Assembly (NCBI GenBank): GCA_036924085.1
Contig: JAVGWX010000019.1
Coordinates: 22,606,293-22,670,292, forward strand
DNA length: 64,000 nucleotides
Direction of reading: 5' to 3'
Source: Ariolimax columbianus
Taxonomy: Eukaryota > Mollusca > Gastropoda > Stylommatophora > Arionidae
Positions 12,701 through 27,700 of the stretch are shown one piece after another. The number at the start of each line of letters is the position of its first letter. Within the stretch, counting starts at the first letter, position 1. The translations under genes and the position numbers were made by a program. The notes below the pieces were generated by a model. The model saw only the letters and a list, made by a program, of their open reading frames with translations, was not told the origin of the DNA and made no database searches.

Positions 12701-15700
12701 GATTCCTCACCTTGTTAGCCAGACTGCCATGAAACAGCTCGTTTCCAGTGAGGGGTCAGAGGAAGCCAAGGTGAGGATCTCGTACAGTATTATTTGCCTG
12801 AACCTGACTAACATGTCTGATCAGTATATTTCTTGTCTAAATGCATTACAATGTTTTCTTTGATTATTGACTCTAACAATTTACAGACTAAGCTCGTTAA
12901 ACTTACCGGTCTAATTTGCTGAATCTGATTTTTTTCCCTTTTTTGAATAGGGGGATCACTCCTGCATCTTTCCAATCCCGTGGAACAACCCCCTTTTGCA
13001 AGTGATTGAAAACATAAAATAGCCAATGATGTTGCTAGTTGGTCTCTAATTTCAAACAGCAATTTTGGATGAATACCATCTTGCCCTGGATATTTATCCA
13101 CTTTTAACCCCCTCCAATTTTCTAAAAACCAATTCCTCTGTAATCTATGTCTCTTTGAAAATGATCTATAGGCTCTGGGATGTTGGAGCAGTCTTCTATT
13201 GTGTATACTGTGCTAAAGTATTGATTGAGTAGATTAGCTGCCTCCCTATTCTCACTTATTTTTCCTGTGTCTGGTAGGTCCTACTTTGTCTTTTGTTCTT
13301 TGTTTATTTCTAACATAAGAAAAGAAGCTTTTAATAGTTTTTATCTAAAAACTTAAAGTGCTAAAAATCAATTAAATCTAAATCCACGAAGGAAGCAGTT
13401 CAAGCTTCAGCTTCCAGATCTCATCAAATAGGCAGGAACTTGAATATTCTCACTTGCTGTTCTAGATTTAAAATCATGTAGACAGAAACTTGAATATTGT
13501 CACTTACTGTTCCAGATTTAAAATCAAGTAGGCAGGAACTTGAATATTGTCAATCACTGTTCTAGATTTAAAATCAAGTAAACAGACACCTGAATATTGT
13601 CACTCGCTGTTTCAGATTTAAAATCAAGTAGACAGGAACTTGAATATTGTCAATCAGAGTTCCAGATTGAAAATTATTTTTAGATTACAACATCTTAAGG
13701 TCTTTTACCGCGCAGTCATATGCAAATAACAAAAGAGATATTTGTTGACTCGTTAGACCTTGTCTAATAAAACACGATCTTGAGATATTTGTTTCTAATT
13801 TCTAGATGGTCTCTGCTCTAAGACTCTGGTTGGTACTCATCATTTATTTTTGATATCGGTTCTATGTTTTTCTATATCTGATCTAGATATCTGGTCTCTG
13901 CTTTAAGCCTCTCGTTACCTGTTTTCTGCCCTAGACAGGTTTTTTGATTCTTGTTGCTCTCTTTGTGTTTCCACCGAGGTCTTTCTCCTGTCTGTGTCCT
14001 TTTCTCTTTTTCTATGTTGCTCTGCTTCACTCAATCAATTCTTATGTGTTTAGTCTCAAGCTTCTAAAACCACAGAGTACTTCTGGTAATCTTAAAGCAT
14101 GTCTTCTTGACTGTCCCTTTTCTCAGTTTTTCTCGTTTTGTTATCAGCTCTACCAGTTTTTTCGGGGAGGAAGACTATCGTCTGGTCAGGCAAAATATGC
14201 TTATCAGACATGTTAGTCACGGTCAGGCAAAATATGCTGATCAGACATGTTAGTCACGGTCAGGCAAAATATGCTGATCAGACATGTTAGTCAGGGTCAG
14301 GCAAAATATGCTGATCAGACATGTTAGTCAGGGTCAGGCAAAACATACTGGCCAAGACCCTCACCTCGGCTTCCTAGTAGCACTCCCTGGAAATGGGCTG
14401 TTTTCATGGCAGCTTAGCTAACGAAGTGAGGGATCGATGTGATCCCCGTAGTAATGAGTGACACGCAAATGAAGCAAAGCATAGCACAACCACCTGGAGG
14501 ACCCCGGTCCACCTTCGTCAGCACACTCAGGATGTGAGGAAAGCTACTGCAACCCGCCACTTAACATCCTTTTCATGGTGCACAAAAGAGTAACCTACTC
14601 ATTGTGAGCATTCACAAACAACCAGTTCTTCTACCAGTTCTTCCTTATCCGCTGTCGGTTCTTCTGCTTTCAATTCTTGTTCTGTCCAGTGTGTCTCATT
14701 TCTCTATCAGTTTTTGTTCTCCCCCTCTCTAGTAGCTCTTCTATTCTAAGTCTCTGTCTTCTCATTCAATATTTTTCAGAGATTTCATTCCTATCATTTT
14801 TATCTTTGGTTTTATTTTCTAACTATACCACCCTAAGACATTGTTACTCTTGAACTGATAAGACCTTCTGCAGTTAAACATGTCCTTAGTAAGTTAATAC
14901 TCCTCTTAATCATGAAATATACTATAAAAACGTGGACTGCACAACTATAAATTCTCTTTTCTATGCCTTCCCATCCAACTTCATGCCATTAGTAATTGGT
15001 TCATTATTGTTAAAATACCTCTAACCTTCTACCTTTCAAAACACTAATGTGCTGTTTTTCTGTTCTGCTGTCCCTTAACTCATTCACTCCCATGAACCGT
15101 TACAACGGCTTCCGGTTTTTTCTAGAAAACCCAGAAGTTGACGTATCCACTTTTGCTAATGTGTTCACAAAATCACATATTTTCCCATTCCTAGTTCTTC
15201 TAAATATTTTATTTTGGTTATTGGCGGAAGTCCAGATTTTGCACTTTTTCATTCCGAAAGAGTTAGTTTCGTTGAAAAAAAGGTTAGTTTCGTAACTTTT
15301 CGGAGAGAAACTTTGAAGCTATCCCATGCACCTTCAGCCACACCAAATAGAGTTTTTTCAGTACAAGCTTGGAATAGATAGATTATATTATTGCTAATGG
15401 TAGTGATGATGAAGATGTCGATCTTTATATTATTGCTAATGGTAGTGATGATGAAGATTTCGATCTTTATATTATTGCTAATGGTAGTGATGATGAAGAT
15501 GTCGATCGTTATGATAGCGCTGTTTCAATTTTTTTATCAAGTCTTAGTTCTAAGTCGAGCGATGAAAGTACAACTAAATCTACTGACAAAGGGGCTGTGC
15601 CCTCTTTTGTCTCAAGCAATGGAAATAAAAATTAACAAATTCAGTAAAGGTTCAATATCCTGCACAATCATTCTAGTGTGTATAATATTAATGTGTGTAT

Positions 15701-18700
15701 AAATAATTTGAATACAGCAGGAACATTCTTTCCCTGGGCGAGTAAATTGTAAACACGCTGATGTAGATTGGAGCTTTTATTTTTTAGCACATTTTCAACT
15801 TCACATGCATCCAGTAAAATGTAAATACCGTGAAAACAACTGCGCCAAATTAGGTGCAACTTTCAGAACATCGTCCTTTGAGGATTACCGTCTATAGAAA
15901 TTTATTACGTTATTTGTATATTGGTTTAGAGCTGAATAATGTATTGAAGAGGGGAACATTTTGGTTCATAATTTTAAAAAATAACAATCGATTATGCAAC
16001 TTCAATCCATCAAACACAAATTTACACCTCTATTTGTAAAATATGTGTATTCCATTCTATTCTAGCCTCAATTGTGAACAGTTTGGTATATAATATGTGT
16101 TATTTTAGTGAACGTCTATTGAAGACAAATAGATCGTAACTAAGTGATGCTGTGTTTCAGTTTTACATAAGAATAAAATTGTGTCCAGAGGTCCAAAATA
16201 TTTGGGAGTGAATGAGTTAATTAATTAACACTACTTTCTAGTGATGACTGAACACACAAGGTGAAAGACAACTCAGACATTTGATGTTCTTATATTTCCT
16301 TTAGAATATGCCAGTTAAAAAAAAAAATTTCCCATTAAAATAAACATATATTTCAGTTTTACTGCAGCCGGTTGGACCAAGGAAAGTCACCATCCGAGCC
16401 AAGAGATATACCACTGTCAACCTAGAATGCCTGGCAAATGCCAACCCACTTACACCATCATTTGCATGGTATAAAGAAGGCATTCTACTACAGGGAGCTT
16501 TAGAGATGAATAGGACTATGTATTTGACATTATCAAATGAAACTGGTATGTTGCAACTTTCTACTTCTTCTTCTCATCCCTGGTAAAATGAGTGGTCCTG
16601 CTTCTTTCCTTGCTGGGTGAATACACTAATATTGTAATATAAAATAATACTGTAAATTAACAAAAGTTAACTTTAATATAATTAACACCAAAATTGAGTA
16701 TCAAACCTCATTCAAGGACATCATAGGCACTTCATTTTTATTGAAATACAGATGGACTAGTATAACAAGTTAAGATCCTGTTAACACTCAAGTGTGGCTG
16801 GCATATTGGGAATATGGTTTTAGGCCCGAATGTTTTTGACCACACTTGGGCATGCAAAGTAGTGTGCACTGGTCCTATATTTTATTTCCTGATATGGGAC
16901 CTAAGGTCCAAGAATTAAAATAAACAAAAGCACAAAATGCTAGGTGTTTGAATTCTGCAAGCTGTCCATGGTCTCAGAAGTGGTGAAATCAGTGCCTACT
17001 TCTCTCAGAAATGGATGATAAACATAAGGTCTAATTTACATGATGTACTGATAAAAGAACCCTTGTCAGTTGAAAATTGAAAAGAGCAGGCTGATAGTCG
17101 CTGGTTGGGCACAAATTCTACTCTCATCGCTAGAAGAGGAGCGACTAAGAATAAGAGTATATGGCTTTAATTCTTATTTGTTTGCTGGAATTCTCTTTTC
17201 CTATGCCTGCTCATCCATATCTATCCCATTAGTAACATTTTTAATGTACTTGGTCTGCTAAGGTTCATAGCTTCAATGTGAAGTCTGTCTTTTTGTATGG
17301 ATCTGAAACATGGTGGACGGCCAAATGCAATATTAGGAGATTACATGGCTTCATCAACGGATACATGAGAAAGATCATTGACATTCAATGGTTCAGCATT
17401 ACAACAAATGAAAGCTTATGGGAGACAATAGAACAAAACCATGTGAAATAGTAAATCTTAAGATGAAGAAGATGGTAATGGATGAACAGGCCACATGCTG
17501 TGAAAATCCTTAGGTAATCTTTATCATCAAACGCTCAAAGAAAAATGGGCAAATGAAGGCTAAAGAACAAATCAAGAAGCGAGAACTGATACAAGATAAG
17601 CAGGAAGAAGTTGAAAATAATAGGACAATAGTTACATACAAGAGGACTGTTTGGAGAGTATTAGTTAATGACCTAAGCATCTCAAAGTCATAAAGGTAAA
17701 GAAGAAGAATGTTGGACCTCAAGATTCATGCATGGTGGACCTCAAGATCCATGCATGGTGGACCTCAAGATCCATGCATGGTGGACCTTAAGATCCATGC
17801 ATGGTGGACCTCAAGATCCAGTGCATGGTAGACCTCAAGATCCGCACATGTTGGACCTCAAGACTTGGTGCATGGTGGACCTCAAGATCCGTGCATGTTG
17901 GACCTCAAGATCCATGCATGTTGGACCTCAAGATCCATGCATGTTGGACCTCAAGATCCATGCATGGTGGACCTCAAGATCCGTGCATTTTGGACCTCAA
18001 GATCTATGCATGTTGGACCTCAAGATCCATGCATGTTGGACCTCAAGATCCGTGCATGTTGGACCTCAAGATCCGTGCATGGTGGACCTAAAGATCTGTG
18101 CATGGTTGAATTCTAACTTATTTGTCTTGAATCCCGGGATGATGACTAGTGAACATTCTGTGACCATCAAACCTAATTACATCTTTCACATCAGCAACAA
18201 ACTTCTCTGTTTGTTGCTTTGAATCTAGTTCATGGTTTCCGTTTCAACTTCTATAGTTTTGTGCCAATATGTATTAGACAGGCCCTCTTTTTCACTTTAT
18301 TCCATATTGTCCATATTGTGACAGTTTTGGCGAAAGTAAAGGGATTGCTTCAAATAGAACTACAGGGGACGGCGTGGTTAAGTGGCACTGCTCACAAGCC
18401 GAAGGGGCTTGGTTCGATCCTCATCACAGCACCGGCCGTTACCCCGGAGAAGCAAACCCTTAGAAAATGCAGGAGGAAGCAGACCCTTACATAAAATGCA
18501 TGCTGAAGTTGGATGCACTGGGCCGACAGGCGCAAAATAAAAACAGTGCAACGCACACCGCCTTGGGGATTAGAAAAATAAGGCGAACGCAAAAAAAAAA
18601 AAAATAGAACTACTCCTGTGTATGTACTTATTAACATTTAGAGGTATTTAGATTGAAGAATTTCCTAACTCATGTCTTTCTTTCAGTGAAGAATTTCCTA

Positions 18701-21700
18701 ACTCATGTCTTTCTTTCAGTGAAGAATTTCCTAACTCATGTCTTTCTTTCAGCGAGGAACATTAATGATGTAAAGGTCTGGAAGTTTGTTTCCAGAGCAT
18801 CTGTTATTTTTTTTTCCCCTCTGTTATTTGGTGTAAACATTTTTGTAGTGATTAAAAGTATTCATTTTGAGGACTGACCTTGAGGTTTTCAATTTATTTC
18901 CTTATTTAAAGTTTGTTTTCTGTTTTGCCAGACTTTGGAGCTTACAGCTGTCGAGCTTGGAACAGTGATGGAGACCTAAACCCTGCCACAGAATACACAG
19001 TAATTGAAGGTACTGCTTCAGATTGGTATTAATTGGGTTATTTGTTTGTCATCGTTCTACTACCATTAGTAGCAGCTAGAGAGTATATATGTCTCGCTGC
19101 ATGGGGACTGAGTTTATTCACTGCTCTTGACGCACTTCAGCCCTATCCAACTAGAATGGATGCAAGATTTACAGTAGGAAAGACGAGGGAGAGAACAGGT
19201 GATCCCGCCTCAGCATACTGAGTACACAAAGTACATGGAAGTCTCTAACACTTAATCCCTGATGGCAGTGTCTGCTATGGGACCACTTTGACATTTACCA
19301 TTGGGCACAACATACTGACTAGGATGTCGCGTCAGGGTCAGGCACAATACATTGACCAAAACCACAATCTCTCTTCCGTGTAGCGTTCCCGGGAAAGAGG
19401 CTGTTTTCAAGGCATCCTGGCTGATGAGATGTGGATCGATGTGATCCTCAAGGTAGTGAGCGTGACACAGATGAAGCCAAGCATAGCACAACCACCTGGA
19501 TGAGCGCGGTTGACCTTCACCAGTAAGCTACTACATCCTGCCACTTAATGTCCTTTTCAGGGCGCACAAAAGAGTAAACTTACTCATTGTGGGCATTAAA
19601 CGACGACTTTTACCATTTCACCTCTCTTTTATACTTGAAATGCACAATCTGCCTTCATAATCATTCCTTAAATGCTTCAATAGATGCATGGGGTACCACT
19701 GCAGTTGACTTTCTTACCTTAAACTGGGCACATACAGAAGAGTTTTGGGCTGCTGTAGCATTGTGTTTTGTTTTGTTTTTTTAGATGAAGAGCTGATATG
19801 CACAACCTTCCTTCATAAGTATTTACATAGTAAGATGCAGTCGTTAAATATTCTTTCCTCCCTAGTAAGGACCCTTGTATCCACATAGGAGGTTTTCATT
19901 ATCCAAGTGCACACACATTGGCACATCGTCACTTACATTGTCAGCTGCAGCGGTCAGTGACCCATAGCTGACTGCTAGCTTCAGTGTCAGCAAACTAGAG
20001 CTGCCAAGACCCTTCTATTCCTCATTGTGGTGAACCTGGATATTAGGCTGCAACAAAGCAGACTGACTAAGGAAAGGGGATCAAAGAAGCAAGGCTAACC
20101 CTGAACTCCAAAATACCTGCTGAAATTGAATGTGTCGGACCGAAAGGTGCAAATATCACAGTCAAACTGTAAATACGACACATCGTATTTTGTTCTCCTG
20201 ATAACATCCTGCTACTTGCAAAGACCTTCTCAGGACCTGGAAGCGGGAGCTTGAGAATGAACGTTGAAGAAGAACTTACATTGTGAAGAAGTGAGTTTGA
20301 GTGCGTGTGTATCTGTGTTAATCTCTCCGCGCCCCCCACCCCCACCCCACCACCACCACACACACACACACGCTCGTTTCATGTATGGTCTTCTTACCCC
20401 ATTTTGTTGTTTTCTTGTCTTCATCCACTGTACAAACTTCCATCTGCTGAAGTTGACTGTGTGGCCCATATTAATGACTACAGAAGTTGACAGATAAAAA
20501 GTGGTTTACCACTTGCATCTGAGGGATTACAGTAATACTGGACACTTATCAGTGACTGAAAACAAGAGAATTTATAATGCAGTTCAAATGAGGACGTTTC
20601 AAAGAAAGAAAGAGATAGAACAGATCCAAATGGATACATGCCTATCAGTCTACTGAGCTGTGTAGGAAAACTGATGGAGCATATGATAAACACCAGACTG
20701 ATGTGGCATCTGGAAGAAAAACACATACTAATTCCACAGCAAGCAGGTTTTAGACAGCACAGATCCGCTAGATACATGACCAAATGGGAAACCGAACATA
20801 CTGGATACACAAAAAACGATGCCTATTACCAGTTGAACAGAAGAGAGCAGGTCGTGGTCTTCAGACTTCGCACTGGCCACAATAGACTTAGGTACCACCT
20901 ATTCAACAAATTGAAGATAGGTGGCACTGACGAATGCCCGTGTGGTACCGGGAAAATGACGCTGAGCATTTGCTGCAAAACTGCCCGACATACGAGGATC
21001 AGAGAGAGCAGATGTGGTCATCACCAGTGGCAACACTAGACAAGCTCTATGGCAGTGTCGACAGCCTCAGGATGACCGCTGCTTTTTTCAAAAAAAGGTT
21101 GATGTCTGACTGCGTACGAAGAAGAAGACGAAGAAGACAGCACAGATCCACTGAGGACCAGATCACTCTCATAGCCCAGGAAATAGAGGATGCTTACCAG
21201 GAGAAAAAACACACAGTAACGGTTTGGGTGGATTTAGAGAAGGCATTTGACAAGGTGTGGAAAGAGGGACTTAAAGTCAAGCTACGAAGAAGTGAAGTTT
21301 GTGGGAAAATGTACAGATGGATCAGCCACTACCTCGAAAACAGAACAGCCAGAGTTCAAGTACAAGGGCAGATGAGAAAAAAGGTGACACTTGAGCAGGG
21401 AGTACCCTAAGGGGGAGTACTGTCACCCACACTTTTCCTGGTGTATATAAACAACATGACAGAGAATATACCAAGAAGTGTCCACAGCTTCATGTTTACA
21501 GACGATCTGGCTATGTGGACCTCTGAAAAAAATCTCACCATAGCAAACAATCGGATGCAGCAGGCCCTAACATCGTTGGAGGAGTGGGCGAACTCATGGC
21601 TGCTCAAAATAAATGAGGAAAATACAACATGTACGATATTCTGGCTTTCAAATAAACCCCAGAACACCAAAATAAGTCTTAACGGCAAATATCTGCGGCC

Positions 21701-24700
21701 AAACGACAACCAAAACTACCTGGGAGTCACATTTGATCGGATAATGACATGGAAAAGTCAGAACGAGAGAAACCGAATGAGAGCCAGACAAAGAATGGCA
21801 ATCATGAGGAAACTTGCTGGCACAAGCTGGGGAGCAGACGAAAGTATACTAAAGAAACTGTACACTGGAAGAGTGAGACCAGTTCTCGAGTATGGCATTG
21901 CGGCATGGACAACAGCAGCAAAGGCTATGAATTTTATCAAGCAGCATTTGCAATGTTGATACTGATCCTCCCACTATCGCTTGGTCATCGTCAAATTTGA
22001 TGACATTAAAAAGTGAAGTGTATGGTTGGTTATTGATCCAGTTGCCTGTAGGCTTCTACCCTTTGGTCTAATGCCATATAGTGGTATCTGCAAGTGTTTG
22101 TGAGCTGTTGTTTAGTTCCGTACAAAGTGTTCCATTTGTCTGGACTTGGAGGAAGAAACTCTTTCCTAACACAGACACGAATCGGACATTAAAAAAAGAA
22201 GGGGGGCTCAACAGTTTCATAGGTATGTGTGCATAGCCGGCACTCTGGAGTATATTCTAGTAGGATTCTGTTCAAGTGACTTGAGTTGTATGTGTTAAGT
22301 GTGAAGTCAGAAAATGGTGCTTTGATCTCTCCTTTTCAGGAGGTTGATGTTATCTTTAGGATTTGCTATGGCCATATGTTTATAAATTTCTCTCCCAGTA
22401 TTCCCTATTGCCCATTTATTTAGCCAGGCCTCTTTGTTCGCAGTCTTCAGTAGTTGTTTAACTGTGTACGGTTGTTGGTGTGTATTGTTGTTCTTGACTT
22501 GATCCCTTCTTAGCCAGTCTGTCTTCTGCATTGTCATGGCCAAGTGTATTTGAGTGACCAGGGATCCATTGTATAACTATTCTGACTTCATGGAATGTGA
22601 GAAGTTGGTTGACATCTAGGGATATTTGGGTAAGTTCAGGCTTACAATGACCACCATATTCCAGAGCTTGGAGGACAGATAATGAGTCTGTAAAAATTAT
22701 GAGGCTTTGGGCTTTTTGCATTAAAGCATCAAAAACAGTCCTTAAGTGATACATAGCTACTTCCACTGCTGCTATTTCTTCCTCATAGTTTGAACATATC
22801 TCCCCACAGGCCTCAAACAGCTTATCAGATGTTCTGGATACTCTATGTAGACTCCAAATAGCCGCTTTAGTGGTGACTTTAAAAGCAGACATATCATTAT
22901 AGATATGTATCTATTCTTCTGGGTAGGCGTCAATTGGTCTCTGTGCTGCTTTAATAAGACGTACTGAATCAGACCTTCTTTCTGTATTATCTAATAGTTT
23001 TGTTTGAATTTCTTGCATTTTTAGTCATGTTTGTGGTGAGAAAATTTTTTTTTAAATTCTCAGTGTCTTGTCTGGGAGGTGATATCTGTCTTTAATCTCA
23101 CTGACATGATGGAGGATTGACTTTTGTTTTATTTTCTCCTTTTCTTGCCATTTTTCTGCAAGATGTCTATTGGGATGATCTTTGGTCATTCTTTTGCTTG
23201 TGAATTGCAAAAGCACTGATGGTTAATGTAGCTTCCTGATCTTGCATACTCCTGCTCTATCCTTTCTAGTGGACATCTTTGCTTAACCCACATTTATTTC
23301 AAATTCCTGCAATCTGTAGATTGATAATGCATGGTTGCAGTGTGAAGATCTAAGAGGAGTTCATTGAATTATTTCATAGTGCCCACCCTACCCATATTCA
23401 CTATGGATGTTTTTGATGCCAAAATATGAGCTCTTTCATTGCCATAAGTCACAGCATGACCAGGACACAATTTCCACATAATCCGCTATAGGATTGAAGA
23501 GTCTGTATCCTCTAATTACTCATATCCTAACCATGCCTTCAGTATTTTTTTAAGTAAGAATTGAAAGCTTGACTTGATAATTGCCTTGATGGATAGTTTG
23601 TTTAGTTACCATAAATGCTACTCGAATTAAGTGTTGTCATCAGTTATTCAATCCATTGGCTGGTTTTGGGGATTCCATGGCGAAGTGGTTAATCTGTCAG
23701 CCTCGTGATCAGGTGGTGTGGGTTTGACTCCGCCTTTTTCACGGGTGCTTCATGCGGAGTCCCCTGCACCTCGTAGTTGCCTCCTAGTCGTTTTGTCCTT
23801 GACTTGCCACGGGTCAGGTGGCACGAGACAAGAGAGTGAGGATAAAAAGTAGCGCATTTAATCCTTACTAAAAATAGCGCTAGCAAATAAATTGTGCCAT
23901 CATTGTCTGCGATGGACGGCGGCCTTTGCAGACTGGTGTTGGACACCCTGCGTCATGCCACACCAGTGTCTTTGGTTCTCTGCGGCATGTCTTAGTTCAT
24001 CGTAGGATTTGACTGCCACATCTCTGCAGGCTTGAGTTATAAAAGTTCGGCCTCTGCCTCGTCCATATTATGCAAGGGTTGTTTGTATTGGGCCAGTATG
24101 TCTTAGATTGTGGTCCAGTAAAGACAGTCTTTGATTCTGGACTGTCTTAATCTTAGTCTTAGATTTAGTCTTTGTCTTAGTCGACCTGTACTTCTACAGG
24201 GGCATATGCCCCTGTGCAGGTCCCAGCTCTGGCTTGAGCTAGATGTAGCCGGGAGGAGGATTTGCTGCTTAGCGGGCTAGGCTCGAGCAGCTTGTTACTC
24301 TGCTGCATTGGATCAAGTGTCATGGAGGGTGCTTAACCGATCTGCGAGTCAATCTTGATAGACTCAAACACTAGAGCAAAGTAGACCCGCAGCCTGTTAG
24401 GCGCCATCTATGCTGCCATTAACAAACCACTTAACCATAGCCAGTGTTTTGCCATGTCACACAGTTAGTCGCCTCTTACAACATGCTCTCTGTGGGACAG
24501 CTGTGCCATTCTTGTCCTTGTCATATACAAGACCCCAGTCGAACTACTCACGACGATTCTGTCTAAATAATGAACAGCATTTTAACATGTTCTCTTCCTT
24601 ACACAGATACAGGCAACACCAGTGAAGAAAGTGGTCTGAGCACATCAATAATTATCCTTATTGTATTCATGATCATCATTTTCTTGATTATCGTAATTCT

Positions 24701-27700
24701 ACTAATCGTCTGCTGTTGTTTACATGGTATGTATTCATATGTTTATTCCTTAAATTTTGTTATATTTCACCTTTACTTCCTTTCCTTCTATTAGATAGAG
24801 AATGTGTGTGATGCCTTTGAAATATGTAAACACACAGATATACAGTTCTAATAATAGAAACAATAAACAAAATGTTTAACAGTCTTGATGTGAAAGCGGA
24901 GCTTGAATCTCAGGAAGTTCGCTTGCCATTGTTGAATTTGTATTTGAAACTACCTTTTGAAATAATCTTTAATTTAGTAGTTTTGATCATTGTTTGGTCT
25001 TTGTTGTAGTGAGAGCAGACAAGACAATTTCCACTTTTAAAAATTATGCACCCCTGAATAACCTTAAAGTCAAAATGGAGTCACGACCGTAGGGTTAGTT
25101 CATCATCATCATTATCAAATGCCCTGTCAAATGGCGTTGACGATCATGGACTTCCATTTCCTCTCATCACATGTGTTGTTTGTCAGTTCGTTTCAAACTC
25201 CCGTTAAATACGGGAAATAAATCATGTTAAACAATATTAGATCTATCTCCATCTATCTTCAGTTCACTTGTGTCGTTAGACTTTGTATCATATTTTTTGG
25301 CAGAAGAAAATCCGCTGGTGACTTGCTTGGTCAATTCCAGTATCTGTTACCAACCGTTAGGCTTGTAGCCCCTGGAGGCTTGTAGCCCCTGGAATATGAT
25401 CACTGATTTTTCTTACTGGTAGTGGTGGAATCATAAATTAGAGCAAGGTAGACCCGCAATCTGTAGCTAACCACATAACCAAGACTTGATGTTATAGCCA
25501 CACAGTCCCTTCTTTGCGACATATTCTCTGTGGTGGGAGAATCACTAGAATAATTTGAGTAGATTTTTAACTTTAATTTTGTCCGAGCAGCGGCCGCTAA
25601 GCACCTACTCTTTTCGATTTCCGACTGCTAAGGTATTTTTAACGTGCACACCATTGCACACAGGTGTCTGATCTCACTACTCAGAGATCAGGGGAAATTT
25701 TTACCAGATAATCTACATGGGAAAAAAAAAAAAAACCCAGTCTCAACCATGATTTGAACCCGCAACCTCCAACACTCGAGGCGAACACCTTACCTGTTCA
25801 GGGCTTGGTAGCGGGAGATTGAGAACGAACCCAAAAGAAGAAGACAATCTTGAAGTGCTAGGTTCGATAAACATTTTTGTGATAAACACAACAAAAATTT
25901 GCCCTATTTGAAAGATGACAAAAATTTTCCAACTTTGAATTTACTCACAAAACACATCGTTGCTTTCACAACATGAAACGCAAATATGAGTTACTTCCCT
26001 TACCATGTAATGTCAATTAAAATCTAGAAATACTGAAAAAACAAAGCAAATTTAGTTTAATGTGCTGTGTATTTTTATCTGGAAATTACCTACGTTAGGG
26101 GAACACATCCTTGGCGTGACATTCAATCGTAGGGTCCTCTGAGGGACCATGAATACCTTAAATGAATTATATTGTCTTTTCTAAACTAGAAGTTGAAGAT
26201 TATCTCCCAGTGTTCCTTTCAAATACAAGTTCACAAATTTCCTACTAGGACTAACATTGTGCATAAATCTTTTTTGTTTATATCAAAATTTGATGTTTTA
26301 TTTCTTCTATATATCTTACAGGCTATAGCCAGATTAAACAATTTTTCATATTTAGTTCTAAATATTGGTGAACATAAAACAGTGCCTTTCTAACAATGTG
26401 TATTAAAATATCATAATTTACACTTGATTTTATCAGTATTTTATCAGTATTTTATCAGTATTTCATCATCGTACTGGAGATCACTCCCACTTCTCCACAT
26501 CACTCCATTTCTTATTACTCTGTCCTACAATCACACTCTTACACAACTCTAACACGCACCCTCAGGGTGAGGCCCTTCCATTGCACTGTCGTTGTGGTTG
26601 ACCACTGAGATCGCCCTAACTATCATAGGTACATGTAGACGCATCCAGGCACTGGTTAATATGTCCTGATAACGATTAAAAGACTATGGTCCAGGGTGGA
26701 AAAGGGGTGTACCTCAGCCAATAGAATACAGAGGGGCAAACCTTTTACACAAACAAACACAAAAATTGAGCATGGGGTTTTTTAATATGATAATTGTGTC
26801 GCCCTTACGGACATATTTAGTGCACTGGCATAGATTATCGATGATGTCTTGTTAATTGTAATTAAATGTAAGTTGTATTGTGATATCAGATATGGCATTC
26901 TGGAACACATGAATTTTGACTAATTTTTTCAGGTGTTTGTGCCAAAAAGAGAAATGTATCTAAAGTGAATCCAACATTGGCCACAGATACCAAACATTAT
27001 AATGGAGAGTATGTAGCTGCAGCTAACATGTATTTGTCCTCTTTTTGTGCATGTGTTGTTAATGGTGACAAATAACTGTCAGTGTTTAATATTTATTTAT
27101 GGTAGTGTAAGTTAAGAGGGTAAAAGATATTGAAAATGTATGATTGAGACTTGATTAAGCTATATCTTTGGATTCATGAGGTAGGGTGACCATTCTCAAT
27201 ACCTAAAACATAGTGCCATAGAAAGTACAGCTCTGGTCTTGATGTCTATTATCTGCTTGAGTATTGGTTTAATGTGGTTGAAGCTGAGCCATCCCATCTT
27301 TCCTATGTGAGATCTCCTTATCAATGTTGTAGTTGTTGTTGAATTCCTGGCTCGCACCTTCAATAGTATGGTTATCCCAGCAATGGGTGTGAGGTTTGGA
27401 GTCTACGTAAATCAGCCTCAGAGAAGCTCCATATTTCAGAAAGGGCAATGGAGCGAAGAGACCAAAATATCTGTCTACTTAAGCGACCACAATCGAAATG
27501 CCAACATCTGTGACCAAACAGATTTGGACGAAGGACACACAGATTCAAGCAGCTTTTGGCTACCTGACATCAGGAGGACACTGGTCCACCTTGTCAAGTA
27601 TGTCCTGGGGTGTAAGATGAGCTGCTTTAACCTACTACCAAAGTTAAGTCAAAAATTAACACAAGAACTTCAAATAACAACGTTGTAGCGATAAAGTAAG

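Noticed and set aside
17728..18222. 164-codon + frame and two overlapping frames
   Set aside because: All three + frames are open because the 23-bp repeat lacks stops; low-complexity artefact.
18364..18440. tRNA gene
   Set aside because: A and B boxes are present, but there is no foldable cloverleaf; poly(A) tail and target duplications show a SINE. The same applies to 31529, 53855, 58870 and 23668.
20067..20497. Glycine- and proline-rich short frames
   Set aside because: C/CA-rich low-complexity stretch next to a SINE; frames open on both strands.
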